Below, piece by piece: positions 53,673 to 61,762 of a stretch of DNA of 62,606 nucleotides. Position 1 is the first letter of the stretch. Each line of letters starts with the position of its first letter. The DNA lies in NCBI GenBank assembly GCA_030651305.1, contig JAUSCI010000074.1, positions 1 through 62,606 on the forward strand, read 5' to 3'. A program made the translations under genes and the position numbers. The notes below the pieces were generated by a model, which was not told the origin of the DNA, searched no databases, and saw only the letters and a program-made list of their open reading frames with translations. The DNA is from Sulfuritalea sp. GTDB lineage: Bacteria > Pseudomonadota > Gammaproteobacteria > Burkholderiales > Rhodocyclaceae.

Positions 53673-55250
53673 ATGAAAGCACCCGCAAAAGTAAAGCCCA
53701 TCGACGATATCCGCAGCTACATCGCCGCCCTGGAGGCCAACGGCGAGTTGCATCGCGTCAAGGCCGAAGTGGATTGGAAGTTCGAGCTTTGCCACGTCTC
53801 GAAGGTCAATGAAGAACAGAAAGGGCCGGCGCTGCTCTACGAAAACGTCAAGGGTTACGACATTCCGGTATTCACCAGCGCCTTCACCACCTCGCGGCGG
53901 CTGGCCATCGCGCTGGAGCAGGACCCGTCGCTGTCGATGAGCCAGCTCTCGAAGAAATGGATGGAACTGACCACCAAGACCATGGTCAAGCCGAAGTTCG
54001 TCAAGAATCCGCAAGTGAAGGAAAACATCATCGAGGGCGACGCCGTCGATATCAATATGTTCCCTTCCCCCTGGTTTTACCCAGACGACGGCGGGCGCTT
54101 CTTCGTCACCTCCGGCTTTCTGGTGACCGAAGACCCGGATACCGGCTGGACCAACCTGGGCACCTACCGCGCCCAGGTGCTGGGCAAGAACATCCTTGGC
54201 TCGCAGATCATCAAGGGCAAGCACGGCGACATGCACATGAAGAAGTATCAGGAACGCGGCGAACTGATGCCCGCGGCCTACGTGGTGGGTACCGACCCGG
54301 TGCTGTTCCTCGCCGGCTCGACCCTGGTCAGCGCGCAGGTGGATGAATACGAAGTGGCCGGCTCGCTGCGCGGCAAGCCGGTCGAGGTGTTCAAGTCGGA
54401 CCTGACCGGGCTGACCTTGCCGGCCAATGCCGAGATCATCGCCGAAGGCTGGATCGACCCGAACGAGTTGATGGACGAAGGCCCCTTCGGCGAATACACC
54501 GGCTACTACTCCGGCAACAAGGGCAAGGACTATCCGAAGCCGGTGCTGCGCATCGCACGCATCCTGCATCGCAACAAGCCGGTGATGTGGTCAACGACCG
54601 TGGGCAAGCCGATCAACGACATCCATATGATCCAGTCCCTGAACCGCACCGCGACGCTCTGGCACGACCTGGAAACCATGAAGGTGCCGGGCATCCAGAG
54701 CGTGTATATCCCGCCCGAAGCCTGCGGCCGCTTCTGGGTCGTGGTCTCGGTCAAACAGATGTATCCGGGACACTCGAATCACGTCGGCAATGCCGTAATC
54801 TCCACTACCACCGGCCACTATGGCGTCAAGGGCGTGATCGTCGTCGATCACGACATCGAGGCCGACGACTGGGACCGCGTCTGGTGGGCGCTGGCAACGC
54901 GCTTCGACCCCAAGCGTTCGGCCCAGATCATCGACCGCGGCCGCTCCACGCCGCTGGATCCGGGGCTACCGATCGAGGCGCGCGACATCACCAGCCGCAT
55001 CATCCTCGATGCCTGCACGCCCTACGAGTGGGCCAACAAGCCCAACGAGATTTTCATGGACCGCACGGTGCTGCAGAAGGTTTCCGACCGCTGGAATGAT
55101 TACGGCTTCAAGGGGGCCAGCCCGGTGGCCGGCATGATCAACCGGCTGACGCGACCGGAAGTGAAAAAGGCCAAGGCAGAAGCGCCCAAGGCCAAGCCGG
55201 AGGTGAAGAAAGCCAAACCTCCTGTGAAGAAGGCCAAGAGCGGCAAGTGA
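53673..55250 (+). CDS. UbiD-family (de)carboxylase with Lys/Ala-rich tail, phenylphosphate carboxylase-like
   Basis: 525 residues. UbiD hallmarks are visible: the acid pair in the DEGPFGEYTG motif (E269 and E274) for prenyl-FMN catalysis, and the segment HMIQSLNRTATLWHDLE. It should carboxylate a phosphorylated phenol, or decarboxylate an aryl acid, using the cofactor made by UbiX. In T. aromatica two UbiD subunits plus two small ones form the enzyme; only one UbiD is seen here. The last 35 residues are an unusual Lys-Ala-Pro repeat (VKKAKAEAPKAKPEVKKAK) not part of the UbiD fold. It lies 58 bp after ppsB with a weak GGAGCG site. Confidence 0.88.
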   Translation: MKAPAKVKPIDDIRSYIAALEANGELHRVKAEVDWKFELCHVSKVNEEQKGPALLYENVKGYDIPVFTSAFTTSRRLAIALEQDPSLSMSQLSKKWMELTTKTMVKPKFVKNPQVKENIIEGDAVDINMFPSPWFYPDDGGRFFVTSGFLVTEDPDTGWTNLGTYRAQVLGKNILGSQIIKGKHGDMHMKKYQERGELMPAAYVVGTDPVLFLAGSTLVSAQVDEYEVAGSLRGKPVEVFKSDLTGLTLPANAEIIAEGWIDPNELMDEGPFGEYTGYYSGNKGKDYPKPVLRIARILHRNKPVMWSTTVGKPINDIHMIQSLNRTATLWHDLETMKVPGIQSVYIPPEACGRFWVVVSVKQMYPGHSNHVGNAVISTTTGHYGVKGVIVVDHDIEADDWDRVWWALATRFDPKRSAQIIDRGRSTPLDPGLPIEARDITSRIILDACTPYEWANKPNEIFMDRTVLQKVSDRWNDYGFKGASPVAGMINRLTRPEVKKAKAEAPKAKPEVKKAKPPVKKAKSGK

Positions 55251-55255
55251 ATCGA

Positions 55256-55283
55256 CGCCGGCAGCCAGACTTGCCTGCCGGCG
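55256..55283 (+). promoter_or_regulatory. intercistronic hairpin between UbiD and Tm-1-like genes
   Basis: CGCCGGCAG / CTGCCGGCG, a perfect 9-bp stem with a 10-nt loop. It begins 6 bp after the UbiD stop and ends 19 nt before the ATG at 55303. No U-tract follows, so it is more likely an mRNA stability or translation-control element than a terminator. Confidence 0.6.
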
Positions 55284-55302
55284 CTGCAACCCGACAGCAA
55301 AC

Positions 55303-56559
55303 ATGAAATAAAAAAAGGGCATCGTCATCGTCTGCAACCTGGACACGCGGGGCGAGGACATTGTCTTCGTCAGGCAGCTCATCGCCGACCGTGGCCACCA
55401 GCCGATCCTGCTCGATTTCAGCATGGAGGAGCCGCCGCCCTTCCCCGGCGACATCCGTACCGAGGACGTCGCAGCGCGCGGAGGGCTGTCCATCGAAGTG
55501 GTGCGCGAGAAGTACCGCTCCGACCGCGACACCGCCACCAACAACCAGATCAGGGGCGCCGCGGCGATCGTCCAGGATCTGCTGGCGCAGGGAAAGGTGT
55601 ACGGCATCATCGGCATCGGCGGCGGTACCGCGACGCTGGTCGCCACGTCGATCATGAAGCAGCTGCCCTTCGGCATGCCCAAGCTGATGGCCTCGCCAAT
55701 GGCGGCGCATCCGGCCTACATCGACAAGTACGTCGGCACCCGCGACATCACCATGCATCACACAGTGCTCGACATCGTCAAGATGAATCCGCTGCTCAAG
55801 GCGCAGATCATCAATGCGGTCGGCGCCATCTGCGGCATGGTCGAAATGACCCAGGGCACCGACATCGTCTTCGACAAGCCCTGTGTCGCCATCTCTTCCT
55901 TCGGTTTCGGCGAGATGGCGGTGCAGACGGCGATCGGCATGCTGGAGGAAGCCGGTTTCACGCCCATCGTCTGCCACGCCCAGGGCAAGGGCGACAAGGC
56001 GATGGAGGAAATGATCCGCGACGGCGCCTTTCACGGCGTGCTCGACATCTGCATCGGCGGCATCATGGAGCACCTGTTCAAGGGCAACCGCGACCCCGGA
56101 CCGGATCGCCTGATGGCGGCCGTGGAGACCGGCATTCCGATGGTGCTGGCGCCCTGCGGACTCGACATCCTGTCCTATGGCGGTCGCCCGGACATGCTGG
56201 AAAAGACCAGGGATCGCGTGCAGTACGTGCAGGACGCATTGCGTGTCCAGGTGCGCACCACAGCCTACGAGCTGCGCCAGGCCGCCGATGTAATCGCCGG
56301 GAGACTCAATCAGGCCAAGGGTCCGTGGACCTTCCTGATTCCGCAGAAAGGCTGGTCGTCCCTCGACAAGGAGGGACGCCCGATCTACGACCCGGTAGCC
56401 GATGCCGCGTTTGTTGCCCGCCTGAAGGACAAGCTGGACGATCCCGCCCGCGTCAAGGAAATTCCGCTGCACCTTTACACCCAGGAATTCGCCCGTGTCG
56501 CGGTGGACGAGTTCGTGCGCTTGCATGAAGAAGCAAAGACCAAGGAGAAGCTGCAATGA
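55303..56559 (+). CDS. Tm-1-like / UPF0261 ATP-binding protein with UAA at codon 3
   Basis: The frame ATG AAA TAA AAA AAG continues without further stop for over 410 codons. The translation after the stop (KKGIVIVCNLDTRGEDIVF) is the normal N-terminal nucleotide-binding strand of the UPF0261/Tm-1 family, so the UAA at 55309-55311 lies inside the conserved gene. The next ATG is 55423, which would delete this strand. The Tm-1-like domain and the C-terminal UPF0261 domain (IGGGTATLVATSIMKQLPFGMPKL ... LAPCGLDILSYGG) are intact. A role in the phosphorylation-carboxylation step or ATP sensing is guessed from position only. The 4-nt overlap with the CBS gene shows a live operon. Real nonsense mutation, recoding or read error are all possible. 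Confidence 0.75.
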
Positions 56560-57263
56560 TGGTACGCAACTGGATGCAGGCCAACCCGACGATCATCCCG
56601 AGCGACACACTGGTGTCGGAGGCCAAACGCATCATCAGCGAAAACAATCTGCACGCCCTGCCCGTGGTCGACAACGGCAAGCTGCGCGGACTGATCACCC
56701 GGGCCAACCTGCTGCGCATGGGCAGTTTTGTCCTGCGCACGCAAAATGCCGACGAGTTCGATTTTTTCGTCACCCGGCTCAAGGTGCGCGACATCATGGT
56801 GCGCAACCCGGCGACGATCCAGGCCGACGAGACCATGGAGCATTGCCTGCTCAAGGGACAGGAACTCGGTGTGGCGCAGCTTCCGGTCATCGAAAAGGAT
56901 CAGGTGGTGGGCGTCATTTCCGCCAACGAAATATTCCAGCTGGCGGCACATTGCCTGGGCGCCTGGGAGAAGCGCAGCGGCGTTACGCTGGCGCCCATCA
57001 AGTTGGGCCCCGGCGTACTTGGCCGGATAGTCGACGTCGTCGAAGCCGCGGGGGCCGTACTGCAGGCGGTGTATCCGATAGGACGCCATGACGACCCGAC
57101 GGAATGGGGCTATCCGGAGAAGAAGGTGATCCTCCGCTTTCATGCCGGCGAAGGACAGGACGTTGCGGCCGCGCTTGAAGCCGCGGGATTCCCGGTCCTC
57201 GAAACGACCGAGATGCGGCACGCCGAGGCGCTCAAGCCGGAGCCGAAAGACGGCGGACACTGA
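56556..57263 (+). CDS. ppsC: CBS-pair/ACT protein, phenylphosphate synthase subunit C-like
   Basis: 235 residues. Two CBS motifs occupy about 1-60 (MQANPTIIPSDTLVSEAKRI) and 75-135 (VRDIMVRNPATIQADETMEH, GVISANEIFQL). The rest is ACT-like (GRIVDVVEAAGAVLQAVYPI). In T. aromatica a 24-kDa protein with two CBS domains stimulates phenylphosphate synthase; this one has the same size and setting. It probably senses adenylates. ATGATG overlap with the Tm-1-like gene. Confidence 0.82.
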   Translation: MMVRNWMQANPTIIPSDTLVSEAKRIISENNLHALPVVDNGKLRGLITRANLLRMGSFVLRTQNADEFDFFVTRLKVRDIMVRNPATIQADETMEHCLLKGQELGVAQLPVIEKDQVVGVISANEIFQLAAHCLGAWEKRSGVTLAPIKLGPGVLGRIVDVVEAAGAVLQAVYPIGRHDDPTEWGYPEKKVILRFHAGEGQDVAAALEAAGFPVLETTEMRHAEALKPEPKDGGH

Positions 57264-57303
57264 CAAGCATCGACAGCCGTGAAACAATGCGCCTGCCATT
57301 CGC

Positions 57304-57328
57304 AAGAGTCGGCGCTGACGACACGGCG
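57304..57328 (+). repeat. dispersed 25-bp repeat copy
   Basis: Core GTCGGCGCTG with right end ACGACACGGCG. It lies in the 128-bp spacer between the CBS gene and ubiX, in the middle of the catabolic operon. Confidence 0.7.
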
Positions 57329-57391
57329 ATACTTCGACGGCCAGCCACGGTAGGAACCGTGCGGACCTGAATCTGACGCAAGGACAAGACA

Positions 57392-57982
57392 ATGAAACTG
57401 GTAGTAGGCATCTCGGGGGCCAGCGGCGCCATCTACGGACTGAGGATTCTGGAGGTGCTGAAGCAGCTAGGGGTGGAAACGCATCTGGTGATGTCGGATT
57501 CCGCCAAGCGCACGATCGTCTACGAAACTGACTACACGATCGACGATGTCAAGAAGCTGGCCACCCATGTGCACGACAACAACGACGTCGGCGCCTGTAT
57601 TTCTTCCGGTTCGTTCCGACATGACGGCATGGTCATCGCGCCGTGTTCGATCAAGACGCTTTCGGCCCTGGCGCACTCGTTCAACACCAACCTGCTGATC
57701 CGCTCCGCCGATGTCACGCTCAAGGAACGGCGCAAGCTGGTGCTGATGATTCGCGAGACCCCCCTGCATCTCGGTCACCTGCGGCTGATGACCCAGGTGA
57801 CGGAAATTGGCGCCGTGCTGGTGCCGCCGCTGCCGGCCTTCTACCATCAGCCGAAGACCCTCGACGACATCATCAACCAGTCGGTCAACAAGGCGCTCGA
57901 CCAGTTCAACCTGGGCGTCGAACTCAACCTGTTCAAGCGCTGGACCGGCAATGAAGAACGCGAACGCGCCAAGTCGCCGTAG
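57392..57982 (+). CDS. ubiX: flavin prenyltransferase UbiX
   Basis: 196 residues. GISGASGAIYGLRILEVL is the UbiX N-terminal FMN-binding loop, followed by the conserved SSGSFRHDGMVIAPCSIKTLSALAH segment and RETPLHLGHLRLM. It makes prenylated FMN, the cofactor of UbiD enzymes. As it is inside this operon it probably serves the UbiD here rather than ubiquinone synthesis alone. A 128-bp spacer with a repeat copy separates it from ppsC. Confidence 0.95.
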   Translation: MKLVVGISGASGAIYGLRILEVLKQLGVETHLVMSDSAKRTIVYETDYTIDDVKKLATHVHDNNDVGACISSGSFRHDGMVIAPCSIKTLSALAHSFNTNLLIRSADVTLKERRKLVLMIRETPLHLGHLRLMTQVTEIGAVLVPPLPAFYHQPKTLDDIINQSVNKALDQFNLGVELNLFKRWTGNEERERAKSP

Positions 57983-58000
57983 CGTTGCCACGGTACTGCA

Positions 58001-58525
58001 ATGACAGCGCACCATTGCAGCCAGTGCGGCTCGCGCATGGTCCTCGCCACCATCGCCGAGCGGCCGCGCGAACAGTGCCCGGCCTGCGGCTTCATCGCCT
58101 GGCGCAATCCGGCGCCGGTGGCGATGGCCGTGATCGAGCATGAGCGACAACTGGTGCTGATCCGCCGCAGCGAGGCGCCGCTCGCCGGCTATTGGGCGCC
58201 GCCGGCCGGCTATGTCGAAACCGGCGAGTCGGTACCCGAGGCGGCGATAAGAGAGGCCCGCGAGGAATGCGGACTGGAAATTGTTCTCGATGACCTGGCC
58301 GGCGTCTACTCCCAGGCCGATGTCGATGTGCTGATCATCGCCTACAGCGCCCACTCGACCGGCGGCAGGCTGATCGCCGGTGACGACGCCAGCGAGGCCG
58401 GGCTTTTCGCCTCCGGGCGGATGCCGGCACAGCCAGTCCCGGCGACCGGAACGGCAACCGATCGCTGGCTGCACGGCGTGATCCTCGACGTGACTGCACG
58501 CTGGCAGCAGGCCTCGTGTCGCTGA
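58001..58525 (+). CDS. Nudix hydrolase with N-terminal zinc ribbon
   Basis: 174 residues. Zinc ribbon Cys6, Cys9, Cys26, Cys29 (CSQCG ... CPACG), then the full Nudix box at 70-92 with E76, R84, E85, E88 and E89 (GESVPEAAIREAREECG). NudC-like in layout, but shorter. A Nudix (MutT-type) gene is also reported in the T. aromatica phenol cluster, which argues for a conserved though unexplained role. 18 bp after ubiX. Confidence 0.87.
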   Translation: MTAHHCSQCGSRMVLATIAERPREQCPACGFIAWRNPAPVAMAVIEHERQLVLIRRSEAPLAGYWAPPAGYVETGESVPEAAIREAREECGLEIVLDDLAGVYSQADVDVLIIAYSAHSTGGRLIAGDDASEAGLFASGRMPAQPVPATGTATDRWLHGVILDVTARWQQASCR

Positions 58526-58544
58526 CGCAATCGGAGAACAGACG

Positions 58545-59045
58545 TTGACCGGCAATATCACCCCCACCCTGGCGGAAAAGCTGATCGGCTACCTGCGCCC
58601 CGGCGCGCCGGGCCTGATGCTCACCACGGGCGCGGACGGCTATGCCAGTTCAGCCTATACCTGGCTCATGGCGATGGATGCCAGGCGGTTGCGCTTCGGT
58701 GTCGACGCCGGCAGTACGGCGATGAACAATCTCCAGCGCAGCGGTCTGGTAGCAATCCAGATCATCGGTCCGGGCGAGCTGTGTTTCCTGGTCAAAGGCA
58801 AGGCGCGGCAGCTCAAGGAGCGTATCGAGGCCGCCGCTCCCGCTTCGATCATGCTCTGGGAGATGGAGGTCGTCGGCGCAAAGGACCAGTCCTGGCCGGG
58901 AGTCAGGATGGCGGCACTGGCGTACGAATGGCCAGCGGAAAAACGCGACGCGATGCTCAGGATGGAACAGGCGGTATACGCGGAAATGCGTGCCGCCGTA
59001 AGCGAATCACGACATGAACCCACTCATATTTCCACTTCCCGATAA
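58545..59045 (+). CDS. pyridoxamine 5'-phosphate oxidase-like protein
   Basis: 166 residues with the split beta-barrel pattern: PGLMLTTGADGYASSAYTWLMAMDARRLRFGV, then IQIIGPGELCFLVKGKA. The TTG start at 58545 is preceded by GGAGAA and fits the operon spacing (19 bp after the Nudix gene). It is a second, different PPOX-like protein in this cluster; the first is coupled to the regulator. FMN binding likely, reaction unknown. Confidence 0.72.
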   Translation: MTGNITPTLAEKLIGYLRPGAPGLMLTTGADGYASSAYTWLMAMDARRLRFGVDAGSTAMNNLQRSGLVAIQIIGPGELCFLVKGKARQLKERIEAAAPASIMLWEMEVVGAKDQSWPGVRMAALAYEWPAEKRDAMLRMEQAVYAEMRAAVSESRHEPTHISTSR

Positions 59046-59058
59046 CGGCGAAAAGCAC

Positions 59059-60357
59059 ATGGCGTATTTTGACGAAGCGACCGAAACACTTCCGCGCGAG
59101 CAACTGGCGGCTTTGCAGTTGAAGAAGCTGCAAGCGATGCTGACCGAACTGTGGGGCAAGAACCGGTTCTATACCGAAAAATGGAAGGCCGCCAGTGTGC
59201 AGCCGTCCGACATCGAATCGCTGGAGGACCTGGCGCGCCTGCCGCTGACCAAAAAAGGCGAACTGATGGACGACCAGGCCGCTCGCGGCCCGTTCGGCAC
59301 CAATCTGACCTATCCCATCGAAGCTTATGTACGCATGCATCAGACTTCGGGCACCACCGGCGTGCCGTTGAAGGTAATGGATACCAACGAATCATGGGAC
59401 TGGTGGGGGCGCTGCTGGGGCCATGTACTCGCCGGCGCCGGCGTCACGGCCACCGACCGCCTGTTCATGGCCTTTGCCTTCGGCCCCTTCATCGGGTTCT
59501 GGGCAGCCGTCGAAGGGGCGCGCAAGATCGGCGCCTTGATGATTCCCGGCGGCGGACGCGATTCGCAGCAACGCCTGGAACTGATGCGGGACGCAGGGGC
59601 GACCGTCCTGTGCTGCACGCCGACCTATGCGCTGCGTCTGGCGGAAGTCGCGCACGAAATCGGTTTCGACCTCGGCACCATACCGATGAGAGCCACCGTT
59701 CACGCCGGCGAACCGGGCGCCAACATACCCGCCACCAAGCGCCGCATCGAAGATTCCTGGGCCGCGAAATGCTTCGATCACGCCGGCGCTTCAGAAGTCG
59801 GTGCCCATTCCTTCGAATGCCACATGCAACCCGGCGGCACGCATCTGATCGAGAGCGAATACATCGCCGAAGTGATCAATTCGCTGACGGGTGAAGCCGT
59901 TGCGCCGGGCGAGCGCGGCGAACTGGTGATCACCAATCTCGGGCGCTGGGGCTTCCCGGTGATCCGCTATCGCACCGGCGACCTGGTGCGGGTGAATCTC
60001 GACCGCTGCGACTGCGGTCGCACCTCTTTGCGTTTCGAGGGCGGCATCCTGGGACGAGCCGACGACATGGTGACGGTGCGCGGCGTCAACGTCTTTCCCG
60101 CCGGAGTGGAAAACATCATCCGCAAATTCACCGAGGTGGACGAGTTCCGCATCACCGTGAACAAGGTCAAGCAGATGGATGAAATGGACATCGAGGTGGA
60201 ATTGTGCGAAGGCGCCGATCCCGAAGTGGTACACGAAATCGCCATGAAACTCGATTCGATGCTCGCCTTCCGGCCGCGGGTGCATCACGTCGCGCATAAC
60301 GCGCTGCCGCGCTTTGAAATGAAAGCCAAGCGCTTCCACGTGAAACTGGATGAATGA
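59059..60357 (+). CDS. PaaK-type aryl-CoA ligase
   Basis: 432 residues, the usual length of phenylacetate-CoA ligases. The P-loop is HQTSGTTGVPLKV, the adenylate-binding segments are HAGEPGANIP and GASEVGAHSFE, then RYRTGDLVRV and the C-terminal GRADDMVTVRGVNVFPAGVE hinge. It activates an aromatic acid with ATP and CoA. In the cluster it would take the product of carboxylation. Phenylacetate is less likely as there is no paa ring-hydroxylating set. The ATG at 59059 is used; an ATG at 59014 is the alternative. Confidence 0.9.
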   Translation: MAYFDEATETLPREQLAALQLKKLQAMLTELWGKNRFYTEKWKAASVQPSDIESLEDLARLPLTKKGELMDDQAARGPFGTNLTYPIEAYVRMHQTSGTTGVPLKVMDTNESWDWWGRCWGHVLAGAGVTATDRLFMAFAFGPFIGFWAAVEGARKIGALMIPGGGRDSQQRLELMRDAGATVLCCTPTYALRLAEVAHEIGFDLGTIPMRATVHAGEPGANIPATKRRIEDSWAAKCFDHAGASEVGAHSFECHMQPGGTHLIESEYIAEVINSLTGEAVAPGERGELVITNLGRWGFPVIRYRTGDLVRVNLDRCDCGRTSLRFEGGILGRADDMVTVRGVNVFPAGVENIIRKFTEVDEFRITVNKVKQMDEMDIEVELCEGADPEVVHEIAMKLDSMLAFRPRVHHVAHNALPRFEMKAKRFHVKLDE

Positions 60358-61079
60358 GGAGCCAGACGCCGCCTGATTCGGTGATCTACGCCATCGGCGA
60401 CATTCACGGTCGCCTTGATCTGCTTGTCGAAATGCATGATCGCATCGCAACCGACGCGCGGCAGCGATCGACGCAAAGCAAACTGGTGGTTTATCTCGGC
60501 GACTACGTCAGTCGCGGCGAGGATTCGCGCCGGGTGGTGGACCGGGTACTGGAGTGGCTGCCGGAGGGCTTCGAACGGATAACGCTCAAGGGTAATCACG
60601 AAGACCTGCTGCTGCGCTTTCTCGACGGCGATCTGGACGCGGGACGACACTGGTTCGACTACGACGGACTCGATACCCTGGCCCACTACGGCGTCGCCGT
60701 TCCCGACCGGCAAACCCGCGATGATGCGAGCGTGGCTGTTTTGCGTGACCGCTTTGCGGCCGCCCTGCCGCAATCGCATCTGGAGTTTTTCAGGTCGCTG
60801 CCGGCGAGCCATCGTGCCGGCGACTACTATTTTGTACATGGCGGTGTACGTCCCGGGGTGCCGCTGCCAGAGCAAAGCGAGCACGACTGCATGTGGATCC
60901 GCAAATCCTTTCTGGATTCGGACGTTGATCACGGGGCGGTCGTGGTGCATGGCCACAGCATTTCCAGCGCTCCGGTGGTTCGCCACAACCGCATCGGCAT
61001 CGATACCGGAGCCTACCGCAGCGGTGTGCTGACCTGCCTCGTGCTCGACGCCACAACGCGGAGTTTCCTGCAGACCTGA
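60354..61079 (+). CDS. calcineurin-like serine/threonine phosphoesterase
   Basis: 241 residues. Metallophosphoesterase motifs: GDIHGRLDLL (residues 15-24), GDYVSRGEDS, LKGNHEDLL, VHGGVRPG and VHGHS. It resembles the PrpA/lambda phosphatase type. ATGA overlap with the ligase gene, so it is part of the operon. It might hydrolyse phenylphosphate or a phosphoprotein; the substrate is not known. Confidence 0.87.
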   Translation: MRSQTPPDSVIYAIGDIHGRLDLLVEMHDRIATDARQRSTQSKLVVYLGDYVSRGEDSRRVVDRVLEWLPEGFERITLKGNHEDLLLRFLDGDLDAGRHWFDYDGLDTLAHYGVAVPDRQTRDDASVAVLRDRFAAALPQSHLEFFRSLPASHRAGDYYFVHGGVRPGVPLPEQSEHDCMWIRKSFLDSDVDHGAVVVHGHSISSAPVVRHNRIGIDTGAYRSGVLTCLVLDATTRSFLQT

Positions 61080-61222
61080 GCGCTAGAAATCCAATTGTTT
61101 TAGTTCCACCTATAATCCCTTATACTCAATAATGCCATTGGTCGGCATTTGCGACCGGCAACGACCAGCCGTGCGTATCGCCATCGACTGGCGCAGAAGC
61201 AGCGGAATGAGGAGAGCCAAGA

Positions 61223-61762
61223 GTGCAGGAACCAGGTACTGCCCCTGTCCATCAGGCGGGAATCGCTGAGCGCGGCCCCTACGGACGCATGCTGCTGGCG
61301 ACCGCCAAATGGCTCGCCTTCGCCGGCGGGGTGATATTCACCGGCCTGGTGATCATGTCCATCGTCTCGATTGTCGGGCGCAAGTTGTTCAGCGCACCCG
61401 TTCCGGGCGATGTCGAAGTGTTGCAGATGTTTGCCGCCTTCGCCTCGGCGGCCTTTTTCGCTTACTGCCATTTGATGCGCGGCGAAGTCAAGGTGGACTT
61501 CTTCACGGCCCATCTGGCCGAACCCAAGCGCTGCTTTCTGGATGCCGTGGGCTCGCTGCTGGTGGGCCTGGTCGGGGCACTCCTGGCGTGGCGCACCTGG
61601 GTAGGCGCGATGAGCCTCAGGGAAGGCGGCGAATCGTCCGCCATCCTCGAAATACCGGTGTGGATTGCACAGGCCCTGATGGTACCCAGCTTCATCCTGC
61701 TGGCGCTGGCGGGTTTCTACATGTGCGTGCAGACCTGGAAACAGCGCGGTACGAGATCATGA
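61223..61762 (+). CDS. TRAP transporter small permease (DctQ type)
   Basis: 179 residues, four membrane helices (LAFAGGVIFTGLVIMSIVSI near 31-50, then EVLQMFAAFASAAFFAYC). GTG start with GAGGAGAG upstream. The VSIVGRKLF and GDVEVLQ motifs are DctQ-typical. ATGA overlap with the large permease. The 143-bp spacer before it contains TATAAT (61111-61116) and TATACT elements and a TGGTCG/CGACCA palindrome, so it may have its own promoter. Confidence 0.88.
   Translation: MQEPGTAPVHQAGIAERGPYGRMLLATAKWLAFAGGVIFTGLVIMSIVSIVGRKLFSAPVPGDVEVLQMFAAFASAAFFAYCHLMRGEVKVDFFTAHLAEPKRCFLDAVGSLLVGLVGALLAWRTWVGAMSLREGGESSAILEIPVWIAQALMVPSFILLALAGFYMCVQTWKQRGTRS

Noticed and set aside
61139-61167. Second sigma-54 promoter before dctQ
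   Set aside because: TGGTCGGCATTTGC has only 9 bp between GG and GC; consensus needs 10.
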